From Bolinopsis microptera (lineage: Eukaryota; Ctenophora; Tentaculata; Lobata; Bolinopsidae): DNA of 64,000 nt. Positions 10,991 to 22,326 of this stretch are shown here, piece after piece. The position numbers and the translations under genes were made by a program. The stretch is taken from the NCBI RefSeq assembly GCF_026151205.1, contig NC_087073.1, forward strand, positions 15,705,837-15,769,836, in the 5' to 3' direction. Numbering within the stretch: the first letter of the stretch is position 1; each line of letters starts with the position of its first letter. The notes below the pieces were generated by a model, which searched no databases, was not told the DNA's origin, and saw only the letters and a program-made list of their open reading frames with translations.

Positions 10991-12840
10991 TCCTTTTAAA
11001 AATTAAGATCATTTGATAACATAACAGCTTTACAGCGATTTTAGTACCTTTCATTGATCTCTCCATTTTTTTAAACCGTGATAAGGAATTTATCAATGTT
11101 CTATCTTATTAGACAAACAGTTTTATTTATTTTACGCCGTGAATTACTTAATTAAGTTTAACTCTTTTTAGTGTTTACGTTTTTTATTTTCTTATACTAT
11201 ATATGGGATTAATTTTACTGGCCACTACATCACAAATAAAAGCGCTTGTTAAGTGATAAAAATGGGGGGGGCGTGGCGTTGTCTCAAATAAAAATGATAC
11301 GGGCAGCAACCTAGTTAATTTAGTTTTGTGTTAGTTATTTGCAAGTCTAATTCGAATAGATCTTGCTGCTTCAAACGGGCTAACAGTTTCAGCTTAACAG
11401 ATTGAGTAAATACTATATATTATTCAATGCATGTAATCTTTTACATAGTACTTTATATATTTGAGGTTTCGACTTTTATACGGTTGTATTTTGCTGTCCA
11501 AAACAAAATAACTAAGGAATGTTTACTGTCAAAATTAGATATTAAATCGTATCTATATCTATCTAGAAGTAAGGACACTTGCTTCATTTTGTAATGAAAC
11601 GGAAATTCCGTTATTACTAGCAGCTCAATTTTTTCAAATCATTAAAGGGATTGGTAACTAAAATGGAATTGCGTAAACTAACTTCCTCCATTAGAATGGC
11701 TTTAACCAAAAATTATACATTTAACGAAATCAAGTATGTTATCATTCGTTTAGGTATTAAACTACAACTAAAAGGACAATCGCATTTCAATTCCTCAAAG
11801 ATTAAATTTAAAGCATACAATATGTCACGGATTACGACCCAATCATATATATAAATCTATATATTTATTAAATATTAAAGCAATAATCTTTAAAAGTTAG
11901 ATCTAATGTTTTCCTCTAATATTTTTGGCCTGCATCAGTTGCGAAGTTTGGCAGGAGTATTCCCTGACTTTAACCTAATCGTTCTAACCTAAGTCGGTTT
12001 TCTACTACTTTAACTTAAACAAAAGTGCACATCAGTTACATAATTAACATTAATGAATTTATATTGACTTCTCCTCCTTTTTAAATGTATGACCTTACCA
12101 ACTAACATACAGAATTCAACATACACATCAGAAAGAGGGTAGCCGAAATAACTAAACCTTCTCCCATAAAATTCACAGATAAAAACCAGCAGGAATTACT
12201 CTTGTGAAGTTAATTTGGCCCCACTCTACAATGACAACTTTAATTCCTTGTACCAAGAGAGAACCCCTTAACCCAATATCCTTTAACTTTCATGTCAGTA
12301 CAAAACAAAGTATTCACTATAAGAGTTTTCCAGAACGCTAACACACGAACAATCCGACAGCGGACTAATTGTACAAACACAAGTCTCATCCTTCTGGATC
12401 TAGATGTTTTTCTGCTCATTTCCAACCACCTTGAATCCAAAGTATATAAGTTCGTTTTTCTGTGAGGACAAATTTCTTCTGTTCTCAGCGTCTGTTTAAA
12501 TCTACCTCGTTCTAGTGGTGATCATGTTTCATTTTCTGTCGGTTTTGTGGTCAAGCTCAGTCAGCTGATCCTCAAGTTCAGATGCCTTGAATAACACATA
12601 ATCCTGGCACGATTCGCATGCTAGTTCTATACTAATTGGAGCCTGCTTCTGGTTCCTCAAACAGCTTGAACCAGGTTCCTGACACTGGAACCGATGGCGC
12701 TATCAACCGTTCCTCAATAGATGGAACACCGTGGCGCATCTATATTGTTTCTGGTTCGGAAGACGGAGCTGAGCCCTGTTCGTAACGGCCCATGCTACCT
12801 TCACTATATCAGCACGAGATTCCCGCTTTACACCTCCACT
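10991..12840. other. Indel-rich segment of unit 1
   Basis: Colinear with 20,351-22,160, but with 1-nt insertions and deletions every ~20-40 bp, often in short homopolymers, and one ~37-bp net gain around 12,680-12,730. The change to near-identity at ~12,840 is abrupt. This looks like uncorrected long-read consensus rather than evolutionary divergence. Confidence 0.6.
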
Positions 12841-13528
12841 GTCTGTGTTCCTTCAGAGCAAGCAGGGTCTGACTTTGCTGGTTCGTTAGAGACATGTTCT
12901 AGATCATTATTGTCGACCCCATCAGTCTCAGTCTCGTCTGCCGCTAACTTTGGCGGGACGAGCAGATCTCTGAATCTATGCAGTGCTTCTTTTAGTGTGT
13001 CCCGCACCTGAGGATAGGTAACTGTTAGAAGGAAACTGATTTAACGGAATCTTCTAGAATACTATAATTATTATACGCATTCGATCTTAAACTCTTAGTT
13101 AATTTCAATGTATTCTTTCCTGAGTACCTAGAGAACCTTAAAACATCCCTTGAAGTCTAGTTTAATTTCAAGGTATGTGATTCACCTAATTAAGGTAGGT
13201 AAGGTAAATCACATGTGCATAATATTATTTTAACACTGTAAACTTAATAATATTATCTGGAAACTGTAAAGTGGAACGTATTAAATCAAGAACTTGATAC
13301 ATAATACGGAGTATTCACGACACAGGTCTAGAGTCTAGACCATACCATGATGCAGCATGTATTTCAATCTTACATTCCCTACTTCTACATAGGGGGGGGG
13401 GGGGGGGCAAAGCCCCAAAAGGCCCCGATTTCTAGGGCCCTTTTTGGATTTTCGATATGTGTAGGGCCTTTTGGGGCCCTAGAATTAACTTCAATTTCAT
13501 CAAGTTTGATATATAGCTAAGTGCTTTA

Positions 13529-16275
13529 TTAAGAAACTGTTTACACCATTAAAATATTCAAAACCCCTAAAAGAAATCAAGTCATCCTAAAATGGTGATC
13601 AGTACAGATCAAGACAGCTAGAGTTAAAATTTGTTTCTCCAAGCAACTCTATCATCGGCTAATATCTTAAGCTTATTAAGATCATTCAAAGAGTTAAGTT
13701 TTAAACCTCTACGGGTCAAATCATTCACAATAATCTTGAACAAATTCTTACGATGCGCACCGACGCGCCCTTTACAGTTTGTTGTGACAGCAAACTTTAA
13801 CGCTAATGCAGCGGGGGAGTCATCAGCACTACGCAAGATATGACCTAGGAGCTTCCACCTTGCTTTAGGGACACGATCTGATAGCTTAACTGAGTTACAT
13901 CTTAGGTATAAGTTTGCATTTGATATTGTTCCATGAGGCCAATAAATGTTCAGTAATGATCTAAGGTGTTTTCTATGGCAAATGTCTAGTTTTTCTAGTG
14001 ACTTTGCAGTAGGACACCAACTACTGCAATTGTACATGATGATTGATACAATTTGGGCTTCGTATACTGCTATCTTACTGGTAACGGAGATATTCTGCTG
14101 AGACCAGATCTTGGTGAACTTATAGAAGGCATTGTTCCCAGCAATGCATCGAGCAGCTATATCACTTTCACTACACAACAATGACCCAAGAATCTTACTC
14201 TTCCGCCAATCTTCATTTCCACGTAACATGGTATCATCACGACCAGGGATTGTTTCTCCAACAGGAGCGAGGAAAACATGGGTAAATTCTGTTTTCTCTG
14301 TGTTAATGAACAGGTTAAACTCCTTGAAGACTTCCTTAGCTATTGGTAGGATAGCTTCTAAGGATTCTTTTTCCACGTTCATGAAGTTACAATCATCTGA
14401 ATACGCTGACTCCAGTGGCATACCTTCTTTTGAAATAGGGGGATTGGGTATGTGTGGGGGAGACTCTGCTAGTCGATGGCGTAGTTCTATAAGAGCTCCT
14501 GCTAGGACAAGAGTGAAAAGCTTGCCGGAGAGACTGTCACCTTGAAAGGACCCAAGAAGACTCTCGAATACAGCAGATAGTTCTCCTTCCACTCTGACCT
14601 TGAGCATGGTGTTGGTTAAGAGGAGTCTTACTAGCCTGAGGTCGTCGTCTGTGCATCCAGCTTTGACAAGAAGGTCAAGTATAGTCTGGCGTTTGATTGT
14701 GTCAAATGCTCGAGACATATCTATGCCCATCTTGTGATACTGGAAGTGTTTACGCGTGACAACCGATATCAACATCCGCTCAGCCCACACTAGATCACCA
14801 CAACTTCTACCATGTTTGTACCCCGCCTGCGTGCTACCAGTGAAAGCATCAACTTTGTCTTCAATTCTCTTCAGTACAATCATGGATAATATCTTACGAG
14901 CACCATTTGATAGACATAGAGGTCGTAGACTAGTGACAGGACCAGCTGGTTTGCGAGGTTTCGGTAAGGGGGTGATGATGGCTTCACCTATAACATCAGG
15001 AAATGAATTGGTCTCCAATGCGCTATTGATGATCTCGGCATATTTTGACCAGAATTTTGTACCAGCATTTTTCAACCACTCGTTGTAGACTTTATCTGGA
15101 CCAGTGGCTTTGTTGTTCTTGAGAGATTGGGCGGCTTTCTTTACTTCATCACATGTGATGGGTATGTCTAGGCAGCGTCCATCCCCTATAAATGCTTGAA
15201 GTGGTTCATCATCACACGTGAACTGCTTTTCGTAGTAGTCTCTGATCACTTGAGCTTTACCAGCATCTGTGGCAACAAAGTTACCTTCTTCATTGTGGAC
15301 ACTGATAGTAGATTTGGGCTTAGTGTCAGCTAGAGTACGCACAGCTTCAAACATCTGCCTTGTGTCATCTGTTGACATGATGGTTCGAGCGATGTCATCG
15401 GCACGTGTGTCAGCAAGGTTCTTGAGATGCTTACGGATGTCTTTCTGTAACCTGTTGATCCTTGTACGGACTTGAGTTCTGTCAGCAACTTGGTTGTTAC
15501 AGTTAAGTGCAGCTTGCAGGGTTTGTCTCTCTTTTACAAGGGCTTCAACAGTTGAGTCACTACTGAAGTTACGGTTTCTGGAGCGTGGTAGTGTCCCGAT
15601 TACTTCATCAGCAGTTGTCTTAAGGACATCCATCAGGTTAGTGAGATCATCATTAGGGTTTGATGTTACCTGAGAGTTGTTGACTTTCTGTTCGACTGAA
15701 AGTTGGTATTTGACTTTGGTGGGAAGGTCAGTGGTGAGCAGGGAGTTGTTATATCTCTTAACTACTGAACTTATCTTTTTTGTAGGAAAGATTTTGTAGT
15801 AGGGGGCTAGTTTGATCTTACAAGCAACGAGTCTGTGGTCTGAGTTAGTAGCAAGACCGCCATATGCTCTACAATCTTGGAACATGAATCTGCTGCGTGT
15901 TCTGCACAGAATATAATCTAATTGGGCAAAGACTGGACGAGTAAGTTTGCTACCTTTAGGGCGACCTTTGGCAGAAATACACATAGAGAAAGTAGTTCGA
16001 TGTCTACAAGGATGATCAAAATAGGTATTGGTAGCAAACAGTTTGTTTAAGCACATGAAGTTTAATAAATGTTCACCGTTGAAATTCCTTGTACCCATTC
16101 CAAACTTGCCCATATACTCTGTTACACCATACTGATAGTCCAAAGGAGATAAGGTTCCCAACTTACTGTTGAGATCACCACAAACAAACAATTCATGAGA
16201 TGCAGGAACTGAAATAGCATGGGTGAGTTCTCTGTAGAACTTTCTAAGAAGGGCAGGGTTTCCTTCTGCTTTAGG
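13529..16275 (-). mobile_element. 5'-truncated RTE-like LINE with 10-bp TSD
   Basis: The target duplication AAGTGCTTTA is at 13519-13528 and 16276-16285; the uninterrupted site is at 22842-22851 in unit 2. The element is on the minus strand with a short ~95-nt 3' UTR and no poly-A. Its 5' end lies inside the endonuclease coding region, so it is a 5'-truncated copy, as is usual for target-primed reverse transcription. Confidence 0.93.
13624..16275 (-). CDS. LINE ORF2-type polyprotein (partial AP endonuclease + reverse transcriptase)
   Basis: A single uninterrupted frame runs in from the truncated 5' end. The frame is already open at 16,275 with no start codon, so the N-terminal third of the endonuclease is missing. 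Visible parts, in order: the C-terminal APE endonuclease (GDLNSKLGTL; LDYILCRTRSR; NSDHRLVACKI with the catalytic SDH), a linker, then reverse transcriptase blocks (LKNNKATGPDKVYNEWLKN; LPKPRKPAGPVTSLRPLCL; MGIDMSRAFDTI; GSFQGDSLSGKLF; active site YSDD in AYSDDCNFM), and a C-terminal tail with KLLGHILRSADD and LADDRVAWRNKF. The tail and the short 3' UTR resemble the RTE/Proto2 group. The RT box has Ser where Ala is usual. No stops or frameshifts, consistent with a recent insertion. Confidence 0.9.
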   Translation of the reverse strand, partial: PKAEGNPALLRKFYRELTHAISVPASHELFVCGDLNSKLGTLSPLDYQYGVTEYMGKFGMGTRNFNGEHLLNFMCLNKLFATNTYFDHPCRHRTTFSMCISAKGRPKGSKLTRPVFAQLDYILCRTRSRFMFQDCRAYGGLATNSDHRLVACKIKLAPYYKIFPTKKISSVVKRYNNSLLTTDLPTKVKYQLSVEQKVNNSQVTSNPNDDLTNLMDVLKTTADEVIGTLPRSRNRNFSSDSTVEALVKERQTLQAALNCNNQVADRTQVRTRINRLQKDIRKHLKNLADTRADDIARTIMSTDDTRQMFEAVRTLADTKPKSTISVHNEEGNFVATDAGKAQVIRDYYEKQFTCDDEPLQAFIGDGRCLDIPITCDEVKKAAQSLKNNKATGPDKVYNEWLKNAGTKFWSKYAEIINSALETNSFPDVIGEAIITPLPKPRKPAGPVTSLRPLCLSNGARKILSMIVLKRIEDKVDAFTGSTQAGYKHGRSCGDLVWAERMLISVVTRKHFQYHKMGIDMSRAFDTIKRQTILDLLVKAGCTDDDLRLVRLLLTNTMLKVRVEGELSAVFESLLGSFQGDSLSGKLFTLVLAGALIELRHRLAESPPHIPNPPISKEGMPLESAYSDDCNFMNVEKESLEAILPIAKEVFKEFNLFINTEKTEFTHVFLAPVGETIPGRDDTMLRGNEDWRKSKILGSLLCSESDIAARCIAGNNAFYKFTKIWSQQNISVTSKIAVYEAQIVSIIMYNCSSWCPTAKSLEKLDICHRKHLRSLLNIYWPHGTISNANLYLRCNSVKLSDRVPKARWKLLGHILRSADDSPAALALKFAVTTNCKGRVGAHRKNLFKIIVNDLTRRGLKLNSLNDLNKLKILADDRVAWRNKF

Positions 16276-17441
16276 AAGTGCTTTAATGATATTATCTGAC
16301 TACTTGCACAGTACTTTTATGTTTATTTTCAAGTGTATTTACATCGAGATTATGGTCCATAAACACTATCAAATAGTGGACAGGGTCAAAAGGCCCCGAT
16401 TTCTAGGGCCCTTTTCGGATTTTCGATATGTGTCATGTGGGGCCTTTTGGGGCGTTGGCCCCCCCTACATAGTACATTCCCTACTTCTACATTACTTCAG
16501 TCATTTGAAACCGAGATCTGTGATGTCAGGTGGCACACAGGAAATTAATTTAGCAGCTTACGTGTGAATTCTGACAGTGTTACAGTGTAAAATAAATGAT
16601 CACAATTCACAATGGCCATTCATAGCCTGACATTAAATCACTACCACTATTTTAGTATTCACTGTCTGGCAGTCGAGTAGGAGTAAAATTGTAACATCTT
16701 GTTGACCGACCATTAAAAAAACATGACCTGATCATGATAATGGTATAATATGGTATTTTTAAAACCGGACTAAATGATAAGATAATAGCAACATACCTCG
16801 TTAGAATTGCAGGTCACACAGTCGATAAGATAAGGGTAGAGTCCAACTACGTGGTCCCATACCTCCACATCAACTGAAATATTTTAAATATTAAACTATC
16901 CGTGTTAAAATGGAGTTTCTAGCATGTTCACAAACACGAGTATACGAAATTCAATGTTGATTGGGTGTGGCCTCTAGAAATATATTTTTATTAATTTTGG
17001 CGACGGAATTTTCGAATGAGTAGTTACAAATACAGCATACCATGTGCAAAATTGCAGGTCTCAGATATAATACATGACTAATGACTATGTTATAAGACCC
17101 AACGTATTTGTACTGATTTTTGGCCCCCTCTCCCCCTCCCTAGTTCCTGTATTATATTATGATAATATGGTAACTTGTATCAGTCACACTGTCATAACAC
17201 GGAAACACTACCCATTATATCATGAATGTTCTGTATGAAATAGAAACAGTAGAAACCTTAACCACGTACTGTACAAAATGTTGTGGACATATCCAATAAA
17301 CCACATTCTTATCATTTTTTTCCGACGGCATGCCGTCCTGATAACCTTAAATGACAGACATGATGTCTGTCATTTAAAATTGTCGGCAGTCTTATCACAT
17401 TACGTATCTTGACTTGCTCATTTGCCCACTTCCCACCTTAA

Positions 17442-18490
17442 GGGGGGGGGGGGGGGGTCACCCTGATTTTTTGTGAAACTTGGTTTCGAGATAGCAGTTG
17501 ACCAACAAACTAGGACCAGTGACCGAACTTTTGAGGGGGTCCCCGACCCCAACCGCCAAACGGTGCCCGCGGGGCAGCCACGCCCATATTTGGTTCAAAT
17601 TAGGCCCAATTTAGCCAAATACCCTGAACATGCCCAAAACCCAGATTTTATGTGCACTACTTGTAGCTAGTGGTCCCCTGAACAAGTATATGAATTTTCA
17701 TCAAGATTGGGCAAAAAATGACTGAGTTATGAGCCAAAAACCATATGACCATATTTGGGCATACGCACCAAATTTGATCGATTTTGGCCCATAAATTGGT
17801 CAAATATCAATATTTTTGAATAAAACCAACTTTATATGAAAGGTAAGCTTATACTACACATTCTCTATGATTATCAGCTCAGTATCTACCTAACTGTGGA
17901 TTCTGTGTTCAAATAATCACAAAAAATGAACAAAATCGTCCATATCTCAGTTCGTGATATTTGCAAAACTGATTTCGCTCAAAACAATAGAACTCGATAG
18001 GGTTTCAATATTTTTACATGAAATTTTCAGAATCAACGTAGAATCGCATTTCGACCTTAAGTCTTGTATTGAAATTTTGAGTTAGGCCTTTAAAAAAATT
18101 TGGCGGCCAAATTCCAAAATTTGCCAGGCATTTTTCAGAATTTGGCCGCCAAATTTTTGGTGCGCATGCCCAAATATGGTCATATGGTTTTTGGCTCATA
18201 ACTCAGTCATTTTTTGCCCAATCTTGATGAAAATTCATATACTTGTTCAGGGGACCACTAGCTACAAGTAGAGCACATAAAATCTGGGTTTTGGGCATGT
18301 TCAGGGTATTTGGCTAAATTGGGCCTAATTTGAACCAAATATGGGCGTGGCTGCCCTGCGGGCACCGTTTGGCGGTTGGGGTCGGGGACCCCCTCAAAAG
18401 TTCGGTCACCGGTCCTAGTTTGTTGGTCAACTGCTATCTCGAAACCAAGTTTCACAAAAAAATCAGGGTGACCCCCCCCCCCCCCCCCCC
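17442..18490. mobile_element. TTAA-flanked long-TIR MITE, unit 1 copy
   Basis: Starts with a 16-nt G run and GGTCACCCTGATTTTTTG, and ends with its inverse and a C run. TTAA lies on both sides (17438-17441, 18491-18494). The inverted arms are ~330 bp each (to about 17,772 and from about 18,156), around a ~385-bp centre. TTAA targets are typical of piggyBac. The 65- and 61-residue open frames inside are arm sequence, not genes. Confidence 0.85.
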
Positions 18491-21400
18491 TTAAACACTT
18501 CGCATTTAGTTTTTAAACTTAAAGAGATAAGAAACAGTCGACCACTTACTGTGGGTCATGTGGTCACGTCTAGCTTGCAGGGAACCAATAAGAGAAGATA
18601 TGGCTCTCATCACAAAGGCTATCTCCGCCATCCTAGAGCGGGGGAGAGGACAGCGGCCGCTCAGCTTCTCGTCCTTCACGTAGTTTTGTAGCACCTCCTG
18701 GCAGCGTTTCAGTAGAGTCCCCAGTGCTAGTTTAGATACATCTGAAGAGTTGTACTGTGAAGCAAAATAAGCACGAGTTTTCCTAGATCTTACGGACTCA
18801 AGGTATAGTAGTAAAAGCTTTGTCCCCTCCATGTCCCCTCGACAAAAGTACTCAAGTCGCTACTTCACACCGTAATGTACACTTCCCACTCCCATATTAA
18901 AAGAGAGAAGATAATTGTATACTGACCTCCGGACGAGCTACTGGCTTTGTAGAAGGAAAACTGTAAGAGTGTCTCAAAACATGACTTAGCGAACTGTTCT
19001 CTCAACGGTAGAGTGTTGATTGCTGGGAGGCAAATGTTAGTTGTTACAGTAACTTACTTTTTCTGCTTCTGTTAAAGGTTGAAATAAATCGTATGATAGC
19101 CCAAAGACTGTGTTATATTATCTTAATTTCATGACTGGCCTTGATAACGTAATAACGTGTAAAACATTCATTAACCACAATAATTGAACATCAGTTTCAT
19201 TTAAATGTAAGGTTACAAACAGTGATTTAAACAGTTATTAAACATTCTTTGTTAATCATGCGACACTGCATACCAGTTATCAAATTGGCCACTCCAATAA
19301 ACGTATAATAGGCAATTTGTATAACAATCTGATGTGAAGTTTAATAAATAATTAGAGGGTAGGTGATACACTTGACAGCATTGTGCAAAACACCAAACTG
19401 CACACATAACACATGGACAGTCACACGCAGTTCAACACAATTATCAAGTAAATCTAAGTAATGTTAATCGTAACTGTGCGTAGATATGCAGACTAAGGAG
19501 TGATGAAATTTATATATGCTAGTGATGTCATTCCAGTCAAACCCAATGCCGTCGGGAAAATGATTTTTCGACAATAGGAGAATGATAACTATTTTTAACG
19601 AAATTGGCAACTGACAGGTAAAATGACAATATAAGAATGTGGCGGATTGAAGATGAAACTATGTGTTTTAGTGATGTGATTTGTGATTTGTGAGTGAGAG
19701 TTATTTATTTACTTGCATGAGATGAAAAATGTAATAAATTTTACTTACCATCTGGATCCGTAGCTCTCAGCGTGGCTGGCAATGGGTTGTACAATTCTGC
19801 TATTGAAATAAACAAATTTAGCGCTTCACATTGTACAGCAAACACAGAATGTTTATCCTACCCGATACCAGGTGCTAGTAATTTTTTGTTACCATTATAA
19901 TTTAGACTATGTTATTAAGTTGGGCGGTTTATTTTATTTACTGTCCAGAACGTGAGATGGTGAAGCTGCATAAAATGGCAGAAATTTGTCTACTGACGCT
20001 ATTATATCTTCTGCAGCAAGCAGTCCTCGTGTCAACCTGCTCTTTCTAATGTAGGAAATACTGTATTTTAACAACCTAAACAAAATTTAGACGACAGTAA
20101 TAGCTAGCACAGCGACATTGGAATAGCGAGAAGATTTAGAAAAAGCTGCTAGATGGGTGTGACGCTAAGTAAAGCAATGAGTTATTCACTGTTCACTGTT
20201 TTCCATTTTCCAATAACCAAGGAGTAAAATGCACGGAATTTTGTTGACGTGTGTGGTTGATAAACTTGCATCTTGCAGTGGGTGGTTTGATTGTCATGAG
20301 TTTGCTCAACATCAGCAAAGTGTACGGCAAAGTGATTGGTATTCTGAACCTTTTAAAAATGAAGATCAATTTGATAACATTAACAGCTTTAGCAGCGATT
20401 TTAGTACATTTCTTTGAATTTTCTCATTTTTTACCGTGATAAGGAATTTATCAATGTTCTATCTTATTAGACTAACCAGTTTATTTTATTTTTACGCAGT
20501 GAATACTTAATTAAGTTTAAGCTCTTTTTAGTGTTTACGTTTTTATTTTGTTATACTTATATATGGGATTATTTTTACTGGCCACTACTTCAAAATAAAA
20601 GCGATTGTTAAGTTTTAAAACGTTGTCTCAAAATAAAATGATACGGGCATGAAACCTATTTAATTATTTGTTGTGTTAGATATTTGCAAGTCTTTCGAAT
20701 AGATTTGCTGCCTTTCAAACGGGCTAACAAGTTTCATGCTTAACAGATTGAGTAAATACTATAGTATTATGCAATGCAATTGTATCTTTTACATAGTACT
20801 TATATATTTGGAGGTTTCGACTTTTATACGGTTGTATTTTGCTGTCCAAAACATAAAATATCTAAGGGAAAGTTACTGCAAACTTAGATATTAAAGTCGT
20901 ATCTATATCTATCTAGAAGTAAGGACACTTGCTTTCATTTGTGAATGAAACTGAAAATTCGTTATTATTAGCAGTCTCAATTTTTTCAAATCATTAAATG
21001 GGATTGTAACTAAAATTGAAATTGCGTAAACTTCCTCCTTTAGAAAGGGCTTTACCAAAAATTTATACATTTATCGAAATCAAGTATGTGTATAATTCGT
21101 TTAGTATTAAACTACAACATAAAAGCGACAATCGGCATTTCAAATTCCTCAAAGATTAAATTTAAAGCATACAATATGTCACGGATTACGGACCCAATCA
21201 TATATATATATCTATATATTTATTAATATTAAAGCATATTAATCTTTAAAGTTAAGATCTAAATGTTTCCTTCTAATAGTTTGCATGCATCTGTTGGCGA
21301 ATTGGCAGGAGTATTCCTGACCTTTTAACCTAAGTCGGTTTCTAACCTAAGTCGGTTTCTAATACTTTAACTTAATCAAAATGCACATCATGTTACATAA

Positions 21401-21744
21401 TTACATTAATGAATTATATTGACTTCTCCCTCCTGTTTAAATGGTATGACCTTACCAACTAACATACATAATTCAACATAAACATCAAGAAAGAGGGTAG
21501 GCCGAAATTAACTAACACCTTTCTCCCATAAAATTCAACAGATAAAACCAAGCAGAATTACTTTGTGAAGTTAATTTGGGCCCACTCTACAATTACAAAA
21601 TTAATTCCTTGTACCAAGAGAGAACCCCTTAACAATATTCCTTAAATTTCAGTCAGTACAAAACAAAGTATTCACTAAAGAGTTTTCCAGAACGCTAACA
21701 CACGAACAATTCCGACCAGCGGACTAATTGTACAAACACAAGTC

Positions 21745-22326
21745 TCATCCTTCCGGATCTAAGACTGTTTTCTGCTCATTTCCCACCACTTCTGAATCCA
21801 AAGTTTTAAGTTCGTTTTCTGTGATGACAAATTTCTTCTTGTTCTCAGCTTCTGTTAAATCTACCTCTGGTTCTAATGGTTGATCATGTTCATTTTCTGT
21901 CGGTTGTGGGTCAAGGTCATCAGCTGATTCCTCAAGTTCAGATGCTTGTACTACATAATCTGGAACTGGTTCGCATGCTAGTTCTATACTAATTGGAGCT
22001 GCTTCTGGTTCCTCAACAGCTTGACCAGGTTCCTGAACAGATGGAACCGGTGGCGCTTCTATATTGTTCTGTTCGGGAAGACAGGGAGCTGAGCCATTGT
22101 TCGTATCGGACCATGCTACCTTCACTATATCAGAACGAGATTCCGCTTTTACCTCCACTGTCTGTGTTCCTTCAGAGCAAGCAGGGTCTGACTTTGCTGG
22201 TTTGTTAGAGACATGTTCTAGATCATTATTGTCGACCCCATCAGTCTCAGTCTCGTCTGCCGCTAACTTTGGCGGGACGAGCAGATCTCTGAATCTATGC
22301 AGTGCTTCTTTTAGTGTGTCCCGCAC
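21745..22326 (-). CDS. MON2: MON2 terminal exon with acidic tail
   Basis: Acceptor CTATCCTCAG, phase 0; 193 codons and TGA. The first ~20 residues ([19 protein letters not shown]) match the conserved end of MON2, which in vertebrates stops soon after. Here ~170 further residues follow, rich in Glu/Asp/Pro, low-complexity and probably disordered. Confidence 0.88.
   Translation of the reverse strand: MRDTLKEALHRFRDLLVPPKLAADETETDGVDNNDLEHVSNKPAKSDPACSEGTQTVEVKAESRSDIVKVAWSDTNNGSAPCLPEQNNIEAPPVPSVQEPGQAVEEPEAAPISIELACEPVPDYVVQASELEESADDLDPQPTENEHDQPLEPEVDLTEAENKKKFVITENELKTLDSEVVGNEQKTVLDPEG

Larger units (their letters stand above)
13392..16465. mobile_element. G-run-ended foldback element, unit 1 copy, split by a LINE
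   Basis: Same foldback element as 22,711-23,031, here interrupted at 13,528 by the LINE. It starts with a 16-nt G run followed by CAAAGCCCCAAAAGGCCCC and ends with GGGGCGTTGG and a 7-nt C run. A direct repeat TACATTCCCTACTTCTACAT flanks both sides. Confidence 0.7.
12386..19799 (-). pseudogene. MON2: MON2 C-terminal exons, duplicated copy (unit 1)
   Basis: Unit 1 repeats the last five MON2 exons: 19749-19799, 18927-19022, 18550-18741, 16797-16873 and a terminal exon at about 12386-13007. The first four match the unit 2 exons base for base as far as I can see, with the same splice sites. The terminal exon is frame-broken by small indels: only its first ~60 codons resemble the intact exon at 21,745-22,326. 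A LINE lies in the last intron. This may be a real but damaged partial duplication, or a second haplotype placed in tandem by the assembler. Confidence 0.65.
10991..20350. repeat. Duplicated unit 1 (with LINE insertion)
   Basis: Starts at CTTTTAAAAAT and ends at GGTATTCTGAAC, where CTTTTAAAAAT starts again. It matches unit 2 (20,351-26,919) along its whole length except for a 2,747-bp LINE. From ~12,840 to 20,350 the match is nearly perfect: I saw only about five substitutions plus G-run length changes. From 10,991 to ~12,840 unit 1 differs by dozens of scattered 1-nt gains and losses. Confidence 0.9.

Noticed and set aside
17473..18455. 65- and 61-residue frames repeated in both units
   Set aside because: They lie in the inverted arms of the TTAA element, in both orientations; not coding.
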